Shown: positions 1 to 9,297, counted from the first letter of the stretch. The stretch: 64,000 nucleotides of DNA from JBOFOR01 sp051654865 (GCA_051654865.1 JBOFYV010000068.1:62001-126000); one strand, 5' to 3'. The notes: a model not told the origin generated them from the sequence alone. Made by a program: numbers and translations.

Positions 1-311
1 CTGATATAGAAAATTGTAAAGCTTGTGGATTGTGCAATGTTGGTGATTTAGTTAAATTAAAAGATAAATTTAACGTGAAAATATTTGTAGCTACAGGAGG
101 CACATTAGCTAGAAAAATTATTATAGACAATAAGCCTAAAGCTGTTATAGCAGTAGCATGTGAAAGAGATTTAACGTCAGGTGTTCAAGATATAAAAAAG
201 ATACCAGTATTAGGTGTATTCAATAAAAGACCTAATGGTCCTTGTGTAGATACAGGTGTGGATGTAGCAGAAATAGAAAATGCAATAAAATTTTTTACAA
301 ATAGAAAATAA
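1..311 (+). CDS. DUF116 family protein, C-terminal part (cut by window edge)
   Basis: The frame is open from position 3, so the beginning of the gene lies outside the window. About 102 residues are visible. They begin with a cysteine cluster of the form C-x2-C-x2-C (around bases 15-35), which suggests a metal or iron-sulfur site, followed by a compact alpha/beta region ending in VFNKRPNGPC and DTGVDV motifs. This matches the C-terminal part of DUF116 proteins as I know them; their reaction is not established. In relatives the gene sits just before the peptidase, rsmB and rlmN genes, as here. A TTG at base 30 could be mistaken for a start but has no ribosome binding site and lies inside the conserved cysteine cluster. 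Confidence 0.7.
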   Translation, partial: DIENCKACGLCNVGDLVKLKDKFNVKIFVATGGTLARKIIIDNKPKAVIAVACERDLTSGVQDIKKIPVLGVFNKRPNGPCVDTGVDVAEIENAIKFFTNRK

Positions 312-344
312 ATATACAAATTAAACAAATGGGAGAGTGTTATT

Positions 345-1052
345 ATGCCATATGGTGGATACTATTATAGTCCTTTTGGATTTGACCCAACTTTAATAAT
401 ATTGATTCCAGCAATATTATTTACAATATATGCTCAATTTAAGGTTAGTTCTACTACGAGTAGATACTTAAAAGTAAGATCTCAAAGAGGTTTTACAGGA
501 GAGCAGACAGCAAGAAAAATACTAGACATTAATGGTTTATACGATGTAAGAATAGAGATGGTAAGGGGTCACTTAAGTGATCATTATGATCCAAGAAGCA
601 AAGTACTTAGATTATCACAAGATATATATTATGGAACTTCAATAACATCAATTGCAGTTGCAGCTCATGAATGTGGTCATGCGATTCAACATGCTAAAGG
701 TTATGCACCCCTTAATTTAAGGAGTTCGTTGGTTCCAGTGGTTAACTTTGCATCGAATATGTCTTGGTTTTTAATAGCTTTAGGATTCTTTATGGGTGGA
801 CCGTTATTAAAAATTGGGATACTTTTATTCTCAGCTTCGGTTATATTCCAGTTAGTAACTCTTCCAGTAGAGTTTAATGCTTCTAATAGAGCTATGGTTC
901 AATTAGCAGATATAGGGATATTAGAAGGTAAAGAGCTAAGCCAAGGTAGAAGAGTGCTTACGGCAGCTGCATTGACTTATGTTGCAGCAGCACTTACATC
1001 TGTGCTACAGTTACTTAGATTATTAGCTATAGCAAACAGAGATAATGATTAA
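345..1052 (+). CDS. yugP: YugP-type membrane zinc metallopeptidase
   Basis: This 235-residue protein carries HECGH at about residues 108-112, the HExxH zinc-binding and catalytic motif, followed by AIQHAKGY. Hydrophobic segments near residues 10-30, 128-165 and the C-terminus indicate an integral membrane protein. The family (neutral zinc metallopeptidases, YugP/DUF2268-like) has no well-defined substrate; membrane protein turnover is an inference. The start ATG is preceded by GGGAG at a good distance. The gene lies 33 bases after the DUF116 gene and is closed by an intrinsic terminator, so the two probably form the end of one transcription unit. Confidence 0.85.
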   Translation: MPYGGYYYSPFGFDPTLIILIPAILFTIYAQFKVSSTTSRYLKVRSQRGFTGEQTARKILDINGLYDVRIEMVRGHLSDHYDPRSKVLRLSQDIYYGTSITSIAVAAHECGHAIQHAKGYAPLNLRSSLVPVVNFASNMSWFLIALGFFMGGPLLKIGILLFSASVIFQLVTLPVEFNASNRAMVQLADIGILEGKELSQGRRVLTAAALTYVAAALTSVLQLLRLLAIANRDND

Positions 1053-1060
1053 TGGAGATT

Positions 1061-1084
1061 GTCCTAGTATTTCTAGGACTTTTT
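1061..1084 (+). terminator. Intrinsic terminator after yugP
   Basis: A seven-base-pair stem GTCCTAG/CTAGGAC with a five-base loop is followed by five T. It lies 8 bases after the peptidase gene and before rsmB. Confidence 0.8.
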
Positions 1085-1112
1085 CTGTTTAAAAACCTAA
1101 AGGAGAAAAAAT

Positions 1113-2438
1113 ATGAAAGCAAGAGAAATAGCATTTAAAGTGCTTTGTGACATTGAAGAAAATAGCAATTATTCTAATATAGCTATAAATAAACATTTTA
1201 AGAAATACGAAATGACAAATCAAGATAGAGGTCTTGCTACGGAGATAATATATGGTGTAGTAGAAAATAAATATTATTTAGACTATATTATAGACAAACT
1301 TTCAAAGATAAAGACGCAAAAATTATCAACTTGTGTTAAAATATTGCTAAGGATGGGGATTTATCAAATAGCATTCTTAGATAGCATATCTGAGTATGCA
1401 GCAGTAAATGAAACAGTTAATCTAGTAAAAAAATATGATAACAGATCGGCTGGATTTGTAAATGCAATCCTTAGAAATATATTAAGAAGCAAAGAAGAAG
1501 TTTTAAAAGTTGAAGTAGATAGTAAAATAATGTATCTATCTACAAAATACTCTTATAGTCCTTGGATGATAAAGAATTGGATATTAAAGTTTGGAGAAGA
1601 ATTTACAGAAGATTTACTAGAAGCTAATAATGAAAAGCCTAATTTATACCTAAGAGTTAATACGTTAAAAACTACAAAAGAAGAGCTTATTGAAAAACTA
1701 AAAGATCAAGATATAAAAGCTCACATTGTACCGGGTATAGATGAAGCAATAAGAGTCGAAAACTTAAAAGACATAGAGAACAATGAATTGTTTAAAAATG
1801 GTTTATTTACTGTTCAAGATATAAGTTCAATGCTTATAGGAAAAGTTATTAACCCTAAAGAGAGCTCATTAATATTAGATGTATGTAGTGCTCCTGGAGG
1901 AAAAACTACTCATTTAGCTACATTAATGAACAATACAGGTAAAGTAGTTGCAAGGGACGTTTTTGAACATAAGTTAAACCTTATACAAAATACTGTGGAT
2001 AGGCTGGGTCTTACAAATGTAGAAGTAGAAAACTTTGATGCTTCTCAAATAGATGAAAATTCTATAGATAAATTTGACTATGTACTAGCGGATGTACCTT
2101 GTTCGGGTCTTGGGATAATTAGAAGAAAACCAGAGATAAAGTATAAGACTAAAGCTGAACTTAAAGATTTGCCAACTATACAAAAGCAAATATTAGAAAC
2201 AGCATCTAAATATGTAAAAGTTAATGGAGTATTGGTATACAGTACTTGTACTATTCAAGATAATGAAAATATAGAAGTAATAAATGAGTTTTTAAAAGAA
2301 AATGACAATTTTGAATTAGTTCCAATTGATAATATAAATGTGGATTTAGACAATGAAGATAAAGGATATTTAAAAATATATCCTAATATCCATGGAATGG
2401 ATGGATTCTTCATATCAAAATTAAGAAGAGTAAGGTAG
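1113..2438 (+). CDS. rsmB: 16S rRNA m5C967 methyltransferase RsmB
   Basis: This 441-residue protein has the RsmB layout: an N-terminal NusB-like RNA-binding domain (about residues 1-130) and a C-terminal Rossmann methyltransferase. The SAM-binding motif DVCSAPGGKT lies near residue 255. DVPCSGLG near residue 330 and YSTCTI near residue 380 carry the two cysteines typical of RNA m5C methyltransferases, one being the nucleophile. The enzyme methylates C967 of 16S rRNA in the small-subunit decoding region. Start ATG follows AAAGGAGA. The stop lies only 7 bases before rlmN, so the pair is co-transcribed. Confidence 0.95.
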   Translation: MKAREIAFKVLCDIEENSNYSNIAINKHFKKYEMTNQDRGLATEIIYGVVENKYYLDYIIDKLSKIKTQKLSTCVKILLRMGIYQIAFLDSISEYAAVNETVNLVKKYDNRSAGFVNAILRNILRSKEEVLKVEVDSKIMYLSTKYSYSPWMIKNWILKFGEEFTEDLLEANNEKPNLYLRVNTLKTTKEELIEKLKDQDIKAHIVPGIDEAIRVENLKDIENNELFKNGLFTVQDISSMLIGKVINPKESSLILDVCSAPGGKTTHLATLMNNTGKVVARDVFEHKLNLIQNTVDRLGLTNVEVENFDASQIDENSIDKFDYVLADVPCSGLGIIRRKPEIKYKTKAELKDLPTIQKQILETASKYVKVNGVLVYSTCTIQDNENIEVINEFLKENDNFELVPIDNINVDLDNEDKGYLKIYPNIHGMDGFFISKLRRVR

Positions 2439-2445
2439 TGATAAT

Positions 2446-3477
2446 ATGAATCAGAACAAAGTAGCATTAAATAACTTTACAGAAGAAGAAATGAAAGAAT
2501 TTATGAAAACTATAGGCCAAAAAGCTTTTAGAGGGACTCAAATTTTTTCGTGGATTTATAAAGGTGCAAAAACTTTTGATGATATGAATAATATTCCGAA
2601 AGACTTAAGAAATAAATTAGAAGAAGTTTCATATATAGGAAGTTTAAAGACCGAACTTAAGCTTGAGTCAAAAAAAGATGGGACTAAAAAATATTTATTT
2701 GAATTAAATGATGGTAACATCATAGAAACTGTAATGATGGACTATGAAAGTAGAGTTACAGTATGCGTATCTAATCAAGTTGGTTGTAGAATGGGTTGTA
2801 GATTTTGTGCATCAACAATAGATGGTTTAGTTAGAAATTTAGAACCATGGGAAATTCTAGATCAAATAATGAGGATACAAGAAGATACAGGTAAAAGGGT
2901 ATCAAATATAGTTTTAATGGGTAGTGGTGAGCCGTTAGATAATTTTGATAATACTAAGAAATTCTTAGAACTTGTGAATGAGAAAAATGGTTTAAATATA
3001 GGTTATAGACATATAACGTTGTCTACTTGTGGTATAGCTCCTAAGATGAGAGAATTAGCAGAATTAGGATTGCCAATCAACCTTGCTTTATCACTGCACT
3101 CACCATATGATGAAAGTAGAAAAGAGATAATGCCAATAGCGAATGCATACTCAATAAAAGATATAATTGATGCATGTAAATATTATATACAAAAAACTAA
3201 TAGAAGAGTTACTTTTGAATATTCATTAATAAAAGGGGTTAATGACTCTGAAAGAGATGCTTTAGCTTTAGTTAAGCTATTAAAAGGTATGTTATGTCAT
3301 GTAAATATAATACCTATAAATAAAGTAGAAGAAAGAGATTTTGAAAAACCGGACAAGACCTTTATTTATAAATTTAGAGATGTCCTAGAAAAAAATAATA
3401 TACCAGCTACTGTAAGAATTTCTATGGGTTCAGACATAAGTGGAGCTTGTGGTCAGCTAAGAAGAAAGCATAAGTAG
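2446..3477 (+). CDS. rlmN: Dual-specificity RNA methyltransferase RlmN
   Basis: A 343-residue radical SAM protein. The cluster motif CRMGCRFC at about residues 114-121 supplies the three cysteines (C-x3-C-x2-C) for the 4Fe-4S centre. MGSGEPLDN is the glycine-rich SAM-binding segment, and the late cysteine in SGACGQL (about residue 336) is the methyl-carrying residue of the family. The enzyme makes m2A2503 in 23S rRNA and m2A37 in some tRNAs. The ribosome binding site (AAGGTAGTG) is weaker than most in this window, and translation is probably helped by the closeness of rsmB. Confidence 0.96.
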   Translation: MNQNKVALNNFTEEEMKEFMKTIGQKAFRGTQIFSWIYKGAKTFDDMNNIPKDLRNKLEEVSYIGSLKTELKLESKKDGTKKYLFELNDGNIIETVMMDYESRVTVCVSNQVGCRMGCRFCASTIDGLVRNLEPWEILDQIMRIQEDTGKRVSNIVLMGSGEPLDNFDNTKKFLELVNEKNGLNIGYRHITLSTCGIAPKMRELAELGLPINLALSLHSPYDESRKEIMPIANAYSIKDIIDACKYYIQKTNRRVTFEYSLIKGVNDSERDALALVKLLKGMLCHVNIIPINKVEERDFEKPDKTFIYKFRDVLEKNNIPATVRISMGSDISGACGQLRRKHK

Positions 3478-3495
3478 CTTTAAGGGGGAAGTCGT

Positions 3496-4245
3496 ATGAT
3501 TTATAGTTGTATCTCCCATATAGGAAAAGTAAGAAAAAATAATGAAGATTACTGTATGGGAGAAATTATAGAAACTGAATTTGGTTCTATAGGCATCTTT
3601 GCCCTAGCCGATGGTATGGGAGGTCACAATAAGGGTGAAGTAGCAAGTAAATTAGCAGTTGAAAATATAATATGTTTTCTAAAAGAAAATTTATTACAAA
3701 GTAAAAATATAAAAATAGATTATATAGATGATGTAATTAAACAAGCTTATAATAATGTTAATTCTATAATTCATAAAAAGTCAATTGAAGACATAGAATG
3801 TGAAGGTATGGGAACTACTCTTACTACAGCAATTTTATATAAAGATAATTTATATGTAGCTAATGTTGGTGATAGTAGGTGTTACCTTTTAAACAAAGAT
3901 AGTCTTCAAAAAATAACAGTGGATCATTCTGTAGTAGAAGAGCTCATTAAAGCTAAGGTTATAACAGAAAAGGAAGCAATGACTCATCCAAGGAGAAATC
4001 ATATCACTAGAGCTATGGGAACTGATGATATGGTAGTGGTGGATATATTTAAGCACAAATTAGAAAGAGGAGATAAGATACTTCTTGCTAGTGATGGGCT
4101 TACAGGATTTGTTGATAAACAAGAGATAAAAGATATAATTATTAAGAATGAAAATACAGATATTTTAAGTAAAGAATTAATAGACAGAGCAAATGATATT
4201 TCAGGAAAAGATAATATCTCTGTTATATTGATTGAAGACAAGTAG
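3496..4245 (+). CDS. prpC: PP2C-type Ser/Thr phosphatase (Stp/PrpC)
   Basis: A 249-residue PPM/PP2C phosphatase. The metal-binding motifs are present in order: RKNNED near residue 15, ADGMGGHNKGE near residue 38, GMGTTLT near residue 105, GDSRCY near residue 123, SDGLTGF near residue 202 and a C-terminal GKDNIS. No membrane segment is seen, so the enzyme is cytoplasmic. It removes phosphates placed by the PASTA kinase encoded 12 bases downstream. AAGGGGGAAG gives a strong ribosome binding site for the ATG. Confidence 0.95.
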   Translation: MIYSCISHIGKVRKNNEDYCMGEIIETEFGSIGIFALADGMGGHNKGEVASKLAVENIICFLKENLLQSKNIKIDYIDDVIKQAYNNVNSIIHKKSIEDIECEGMGTTLTTAILYKDNLYVANVGDSRCYLLNKDSLQKITVDHSVVEELIKAKVITEKEAMTHPRRNHITRAMGTDDMVVVDIFKHKLERGDKILLASDGLTGFVDKQEIKDIIIKNENTDILSKELIDRANDISGKDNISVILIEDK

Positions 4246-4257
4246 GATGGTGATAAT

Positions 4258-6120
4258 GTGGGAGAAACTGTTTTAGGAAACAGATATGAAATCATCAGAA
4301 AAATTGGTGATGGTGGGATGGCTTTTGTATACGAAGCTAAAGATAATTTATTAAATAGAACTGTTGCAGTAAAAGTGCTTAGACCTGAGTTTGTTGATGA
4401 TGAAGAGTTTTTAGGTAAATTTAAAAGAGAAGCTGAAGCAGTAGCTAGCCTTTCGCATCAAAATATAGTAAATGTTTATGATGTAGGTCAAGATGGAAAA
4501 GTTCACTATATAGTTATGGAATTTGTAGATGGACAAAACCTAAAAGAAATAATAAAAAATGAGGGTACTTTAGATGAATATACAGCTCTTGATATAGCTA
4601 AACAGATAGCGCAAGCTCTAAGTGCTGCACATAGAAAAGGAATAATCCATAGAGATATAAAACCTCATAATATACTTATATCTAATGAAGGTAGAATAGT
4701 TAAGGTAGCTGATTTTGGAATAGCTAAAGCTGTATCTAACTCTACTATGACTAATATAGGTAGCATAATAGGGTCTGTACATTACTTCTCGCCGGAACAA
4801 GCCAAAGGAAAGTTTGTGGCTAACAATGCTGACTTATATTCATTAGGTATAGTTTTATATGAAATGTTAATAGGTAGAGTTCCATTTAGAGGAGATAGTC
4901 CAATTTCTATAGCGCTTCAGCATATAAATGATGAAATAGAATTTACATCTGAAGAAAAAATAAATATACCTCAAAGTGTAAGAACAATAATAAAAAAATT
5001 AACTGAAAAATCTAGTTCAGATAGATATCAAAGTGCTGAAGAGCTAATAGAGGATATAGAGTATATAGAAAGAAATATAGATTTAGACTTTATAAAAGAG
5101 TACGACAATTTTGCTACTATGAAATACGATGAAAATGAAGTTAATAATGTTCTAAAAACAAGTATAACTCAAGATGAAATAGAGGAAAATGACGAAGACG
5201 ATATTGAAGATGAGATAGTTCAAAAAGATATCGCAAAAAAGAAAAAAGGATCTAAAGCACCTAAATCACCTAAAAAAGATGTTAAAAAAACCAGGAAGAG
5301 ATTAAAAATAGCAGCTTCACTTTTAGCAATAGTTTTATTTGCTCAGGTATTCTTCATAGGGAGATTTATACTAGGCAACAAATCGAAATTAGAAGGTCAA
5401 ATAGTTACTCCTGATGTACAAAATATGTCTTGGGATGATGCTCAAAGAGAGCTTGACAGATTAGGATTGAAGCCGATAATAAGAGATGAATTTAATCCGG
5501 ATGTGCCAAAGGATCATGTAATATCTCAAACACCGTTACCAGGAGCGGATATAAACAAAGGTGATACTGTAACTATAGTATTAAGTCGAGGATCTAAGAA
5601 TGCTGAAGTACCTAATGTGGTAGGGTTTACATTAGGAGAAGCTGAAAATATTTTAAAAGAAAATAAACTGCAACTAGGAAATATTAAATATGAAAATAGT
5701 GATATTTATAAGAATGGTGTAGTATTAGATCAAAGTCCTAAGTCAGGTTCGGCTAGTATAGAGGAAGGCGACAAGATAGATTTAATTGTTAGCAAAGGAC
5801 CTAAGTCTGAGGAAAAACCTGAAATTGAGCAACCAACAATTCCTGAGGGTGAAGGTGACACATCGGGCAATAATAATGGTTCTACAGATGGAAATAATGG
5901 AGGAACACCTGGAGGTAACAATGGAGGAACACCTGGTGGTGACTCTGGAGCGGGAGGAACTACAGGTGGAGGTTCTACAGATGGAACTGGAGGAACTGAA
6001 GGTGGAGGTTCTACGGGTGGAACCGAAGGTGAAAGTAATGAAAATACTGGAGGAAGTGGAGATGGAATAACACCTCCTACAACTACGCCAGCACCAGAAA
6101 ATCCACAACCACAGCAATAA
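4258..6120 (+). CDS. prkC: PASTA-domain Ser/Thr kinase PrkC
   Basis: A 620-residue membrane kinase starting with GTG behind GGATGGTGAT. The N-terminal Hanks kinase domain shows the glycine loop (IGDGGM), the ATP lysine in VAVKVL at residue 39, HRDIKPHN, DFG and SPEQAKG. An acidic, then lysine-rich linker leads to one membrane helix at about residues 350-371. Two PASTA domains follow outside the cell (about 383-447 and 449-515); they bind muropeptide or lipid II type ligands. A Gly/Thr/Ser-rich tail (about 525-601) and a Pro/Gln-rich end complete the protein. Many relatives have three PASTA repeats, so two plus a low-complexity tail is notable. Confidence 0.95.
   Translation: MGETVLGNRYEIIRKIGDGGMAFVYEAKDNLLNRTVAVKVLRPEFVDDEEFLGKFKREAEAVASLSHQNIVNVYDVGQDGKVHYIVMEFVDGQNLKEIIKNEGTLDEYTALDIAKQIAQALSAAHRKGIIHRDIKPHNILISNEGRIVKVADFGIAKAVSNSTMTNIGSIIGSVHYFSPEQAKGKFVANNADLYSLGIVLYEMLIGRVPFRGDSPISIALQHINDEIEFTSEEKINIPQSVRTIIKKLTEKSSSDRYQSAEELIEDIEYIERNIDLDFIKEYDNFATMKYDENEVNNVLKTSITQDEIEENDEDDIEDEIVQKDIAKKKKGSKAPKSPKKDVKKTRKRLKIAASLLAIVLFAQVFFIGRFILGNKSKLEGQIVTPDVQNMSWDDAQRELDRLGLKPIIRDEFNPDVPKDHVISQTPLPGADINKGDTVTIVLSRGSKNAEVPNVVGFTLGEAENILKENKLQLGNIKYENSDIYKNGVVLDQSPKSGSASIEEGDKIDLIVSKGPKSEEKPEIEQPTIPEGEGDTSGNNNGSTDGNNGGTPGGNNGGTPGGDSGAGGTTGGGSTDGTGGTEGGGSTGGTEGESNENTGGSGDGITPPTTTPAPENPQPQQ
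5856..6060 (+). repeat. Low-complexity Gly-Thr-Ser coding repeat in prkC
   Basis: The coding sequence here consists of imperfect repeats encoding GGTPGG, GGGSTDG and GGTEGG units. One 22-base unit (around GGAGGAACACCTGG) occurs twice in tandem near 5897-5940. The repetition opens long spurious frames on both strands. It is probably prone to length variation by slippage. Confidence 0.8.
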
Positions 6121-6135
6121 GTATAATAATATATA

Positions 6136-6166
6136 AAAAGTCTAACTATTTAAGTTAGGCTTTTTA
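6136..6166 (+). terminator. Intrinsic terminator after prkC
   Basis: The stem AAAAGTCTAACT/AGTTAGGCTTTT (one G-T type mismatch) closes a short loop and ends in a T run, 15 bases after the kinase stop. The following 150 bases before rsgA are AT-rich and hold no gene. Confidence 0.85.
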
Positions 6167-6320
6167 TGTATAATTAATTGAAAAACATTATAATATAGAG
6201 TTTAGTTAAATTTAAAAATATATTATAAAAAATAATTTTAAATAAAATACAAACTTATTATGATATTATATAAAAATAGGATACAATATTTATATGAGTT
6301 AAAATTTAAGGAGGCAATAC

Positions 6321-7202
6321 ATGTTAAATGGAAAAATAATAAAAGGGATAGGGGGATTTTATTACGTAGATACTGAAAATGGTCTTTATGAATGTAGAGC
6401 TAGAGGTATATTTAGAAAAGATAAAATAACACCTTTAGTTGGAGATAGAGTAGCGATTAGTGTAGTAGATGAAGAAAATAAAAAGGGTGTTGTAGAGGAA
6501 ATAGAAAAGAGGGACACTGAACTAGTAAGACCGCCTATAGCTAATGTTGATAAAGCGTTAATAGTTTTTGCAATAAAAAACCCAGCCCCAAACTTATCCC
6601 TATTAGATAGATTTATAGTACTAGCAGAAAAAGAAAACTTAGAAATAGTAATTATACTTACTAAAGTAGACTTAGATGATGGTAGTGCATTAAAAGAAAT
6701 ACAAGATATATATGAATTAAGTGGATACAAGGTGATTCCAGTAAGTAATAAGAGTAAGATGAATATTGAACAAGTAAAAGAAGAGTTAAAAGGAAATGTA
6801 GTTGTATTTGCAGGTCCGTCAGGAGTAGGTAAATCGAGCTTATTAAATGAGATTGATAAAAACTTTAAACTTCAAACTGGTGAAGTTAGTGATAAAATAA
6901 AAAGAGGTAAACACACAACAAGACATGCAGAGCTTCTAAAATTAGAGTGTGGAGGTATGGTTGCTGATACTCCAGGATTTAGTTCATTGACATTAGATGA
7001 CATAGATGAAACAGAACTTAAAGACTACTTTATTGAATTTGATGAGTTTAATGATTGTAGATTTGGGGGTAGATGTATACATGAAAAAGAACCTAGTTGT
7101 GCAGTTAAAGATGCAGTCGAAAATGGTGAAATACCTAAAAAAAGATATGATAGTTATATACAATTATTAAATGAAATAAGACAAGGGAGAAGGAGATATT
7201 AG
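6321..7202 (+). CDS. rsgA: Ribosome small-subunit GTPase RsgA (CpgA)
   Basis: A 293-residue circularly permuted GTPase. After an N-terminal OB-fold, the G4-like motif TKVD comes near residue 113, before the P-loop GPSGVGKS at about 165-172 and the G3 motif DTPGF near 216, which is the RsgA order. The C-terminal zinc knuckle C-x4-C-x-H-x5-C is seen in the stretch around residues 247-262. The protein checks late 30S ribosome assembly. It is followed after a single base by rpe, as in Bacillus (cpgA-rpe-thiN). AAGGAGGC before the ATG fixes the start. Confidence 0.95.
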   Translation: MLNGKIIKGIGGFYYVDTENGLYECRARGIFRKDKITPLVGDRVAISVVDEENKKGVVEEIEKRDTELVRPPIANVDKALIVFAIKNPAPNLSLLDRFIVLAEKENLEIVIILTKVDLDDGSALKEIQDIYELSGYKVIPVSNKSKMNIEQVKEELKGNVVVFAGPSGVGKSSLLNEIDKNFKLQTGEVSDKIKRGKHTTRHAELLKLECGGMVADTPGFSSLTLDDIDETELKDYFIEFDEFNDCRFGGRCIHEKEPSCAVKDAVENGEIPKKRYDSYIQLLNEIRQGRRRY

Positions 7203-7203
7203 A

Positions 7204-7860
7204 ATGATTAAATTAGCACCATCGATATTATCAGCAGATTTTGCAAGATTATTAGAAGATGTAAAGAAAGTGGAAAATTCAGGGTGTGAATACTTACATA
7301 TAGATGTAATGGATGGTCACTTTGTACCGAATATAACTCTAGGACCAGGGTTAGTAAAATCATTAAGAAAAGATGTTAATATGGTATTTGATGCTCATCT
7401 TATGATTGAAAATCCAGATCAATATATAAAAGACTTTGTTGATGCAGGGTGTGATATTATAGTTGTGCATCAGGAAGCGTGTAGACACTTACATAGAACT
7501 ATACAAAATATTAAGTCTCATGGTATCAAAGCTGGAGTTGCTTTAAATCCAGCTACACCTATAGAAACTATAAAACATATCTTAGAAGAGGTAGATATGG
7601 TTCTTATAATGACTGTTAACCCAGGATTTGGAGGGCAATCATTCATAGAAGGTATGCTAGATAAAATCAAAGAATTAAAGTCACTTATAGATAGTAAGGG
7701 ATTAAATATAGATATTCAAGTAGACGGTGGCATAAAGCCTGATAATGTAGATAAAGTAGTTGAAGCAGGGGCTAATGTAGTTGTTGCAGGTTCAGCTATA
7801 TTTAATAGTGATAATATACCTAAGACAGTAGAAGAATTTAGAAAAAATGCAACATTATAG
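7204..7860 (+). CDS. rpe: Ribulose-phosphate 3-epimerase
   Basis: A 218-residue TIM-barrel enzyme interconverting ribulose 5-phosphate and xylulose 5-phosphate in the pentose phosphate pathway. Visible motifs are LAPSILSADF at the start, HIDVMDGHFVPN near residue 33 (metal-binding His and Asp), DAHLMI near 65, MTVNPGFGGQ near 138 and QVDGGI near 173. Length is typical. The ATG follows GGAGATATTAGA within the rsgA stop region, so translation is likely coupled to rsgA. Confidence 0.96.
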   Translation: MIKLAPSILSADFARLLEDVKKVENSGCEYLHIDVMDGHFVPNITLGPGLVKSLRKDVNMVFDAHLMIENPDQYIKDFVDAGCDIIVVHQEACRHLHRTIQNIKSHGIKAGVALNPATPIETIKHILEEVDMVLIMTVNPGFGGQSFIEGMLDKIKELKSLIDSKGLNIDIQVDGGIKPDNVDKVVEAGANVVVAGSAIFNSDNIPKTVEEFRKNATL

Positions 7861-7869
7861 AGGTTAGAT

Positions 7870-8511
7870 ATGAAAAGTTGTATTATACTAAATGGAAAAA
7901 TACAAGATTATAATAAAATTAAAGAATTAATAACAAAAGAGCAATATGATTATATAATATGTGCTGATGGTGGAGCAAATCATACTTATAATATGGATAT
8001 AATCCCAAATTATATAATAGGTGATTTAGACTCTATAAATGAGGATATTATTGAACATTACAAAGCTTATAAAGTTAAATTTGAGCAGTTTCCAACTAAA
8101 AAAAATGAAACAGATTCTGAGTTGTGTATATATCTATCAAATAAATTACAAACGAAAGAATTACATTTAATTGGTGCGTTGGGTGGAAGAATAGACCACA
8201 CAATTGCGAATATAAATCTTTTATATTATATAAGGCAGATGGATATAGCACCCAAAATAATTTCAGAATATGAGGAAATTTACATAGCAAGTAATGAAGA
8301 GATATCAGTACAAGGCAAAAAGGGTGATACTATATCTATAATACCTATAAAAGGCGATGCTAATGGAGTAACCCTTAAGAAGTTAGAATATCCACTTGAA
8401 AATTATAATATGAAATTTTCCGTACCCTTAGGTGTATCTAATATTATGCTGGATTCTAAGTGTAGTATAAAAGTAAATGAAGGTAATTTAATAGTAATAA
8501 GAAATACTTAA
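7870..8511 (+). CDS. thiN: Thiamine pyrophosphokinase
   Basis: A 213-residue protein that transfers pyrophosphate from ATP to thiamine, giving thiamine diphosphate. CADGGANH near residue 35, GDLDSI near 55, ETDSELC near 77 and GALGGRIDHT near 98 are the nucleotide- and thiamine-binding motifs of the family. It closes the rsgA-rpe-thiN group and is followed immediately by a terminator whose stem starts at the stop codon. Its product is the cofactor needed by Dxs, encoded further along the window. Confidence 0.93.
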   Translation: MKSCIILNGKIQDYNKIKELITKEQYDYIICADGGANHTYNMDIIPNYIIGDLDSINEDIIEHYKAYKVKFEQFPTKKNETDSELCIYLSNKLQTKELHLIGALGGRIDHTIANINLLYYIRQMDIAPKIISEYEEIYIASNEEISVQGKKGDTISIIPIKGDANGVTLKKLEYPLENYNMKFSVPLGVSNIMLDSKCSIKVNEGNLIVIRNT

Positions 8512-8534
8512 AAGATGGCATTAGCCATCTTTTT
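8511..8534 (+). terminator. Intrinsic terminator after thiN
   Basis: A nine-base-pair stem AAAGATGGC/GCCATCTTT with an ATTA loop is followed by T. It starts in the thiN stop codon. Confidence 0.85.
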
Positions 8535-8605
8535 ATAATTTAAAGGAGGTAAAAAAGGGTTTTAGTCATATATAATACATATAAAACTTTAAGGGGAGAG
8601 ATTAA

Positions 8606-9154
8606 ATGAAAGATAAAATAGCTGTAATTTATAGAAGTAAATATGGAACTACCAAGCGTTATGCGGGGTGGATAGCGCTTAAGCTACAAGCAGATTTGTA
8701 TGAGGTATCTGATATTAGAAATAAAGATTTAAATGAATACGATACTATTATTTATGGTGGTCCACTATATTTAGGCAAAATAAAAGGATTAAACTTTATT
8801 AAGAAAAATTATGAAAAAATTAAAAATAAAAATGTAATAATTTTTATCGTAGGTATGATTAGTTTTAATGAAGAATATATAAAAGTTACGTTAGAAAATA
8901 ATTATAGTGAAGAAATGATAAAATCAACAAAGAGTTTTTACCTTAGAGGAGACCTTAACTATAACGAATTAAATACGATAGACAAAGTGTTAATGAAAGG
9001 GCTTAAAAAAAGTATATTATCTAAGGATAAGGATAAATTAAATGAAGATGACAAAATGATATTAAACTCATTTACTGAACCTATGGAATTTTGTGATAAA
9101 AAATCCATAGATGATTTAATAAAATCTATAGATGTTAGAAAGACTGAAGTGTAA
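8606..9154 (+). CDS. Flavodoxin-domain protein
   Basis: This 182-residue protein starts with IAVIYRSKYGTTKRYA, the FMN phosphate-binding loop of flavodoxins, and continues with YDTIIYGGPLYLGKIKGL, the second flavin-contacting loop. It resembles the flavodoxin-domain (HemG-like, Flavodoxin_5) group used as electron carriers or flavin oxidoreductases. The redox partner cannot be read from the neighbours. It has its own ribosome binding site (AAGGGGAGAG) and is flanked by terminators on both sides, so it is a single-gene unit inserted between thiN and spoVM, which are adjacent in Bacillus. Confidence 0.75.
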   Translation: MKDKIAVIYRSKYGTTKRYAGWIALKLQADLYEVSDIRNKDLNEYDTIIYGGPLYLGKIKGLNFIKKNYEKIKNKNVIIFIVGMISFNEEYIKVTLENNYSEEMIKSTKSFYLRGDLNYNELNTIDKVLMKGLKKSILSKDKDKLNEDDKMILNSFTEPMEFCDKKSIDDLIKSIDVRKTEV

Positions 9155-9161
9155 TGATTGG

Positions 9162-9196
9162 AAAATAAGATGTGTTTAATATGCATCTTATTTTTA
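9162..9196 (+). terminator. Intrinsic terminator after the flavodoxin gene
   Basis: The stem AAAATAAGATG/CATCTTATTTT (11 base pairs) closes an 11-base loop and ends in T. Confidence 0.85.
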
Positions 9197-9297
9197 TGTA
9201 AAGAAAATGATGCATAGGTCTAAATGTTACGTGATGTGCATAAATTTATAATATATATAATGATATCAAACTAATGAAAGTATTTGGAGGTGGTTAT

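Noticed and set aside
5782..6117. Long minus-strand and alternative plus-strand frames inside the end of prkC
   Set aside because: They arise from the repetitive glycine-threonine codons, have no ribosome binding site and encode low-complexity Ser/Thr or Glu/Val strings.
8540..8560. AAAGGAGGT without a gene after thiN
   Set aside because: No start codon follows at a usable distance and the next start (8606) has its own site, so it is treated as chance.
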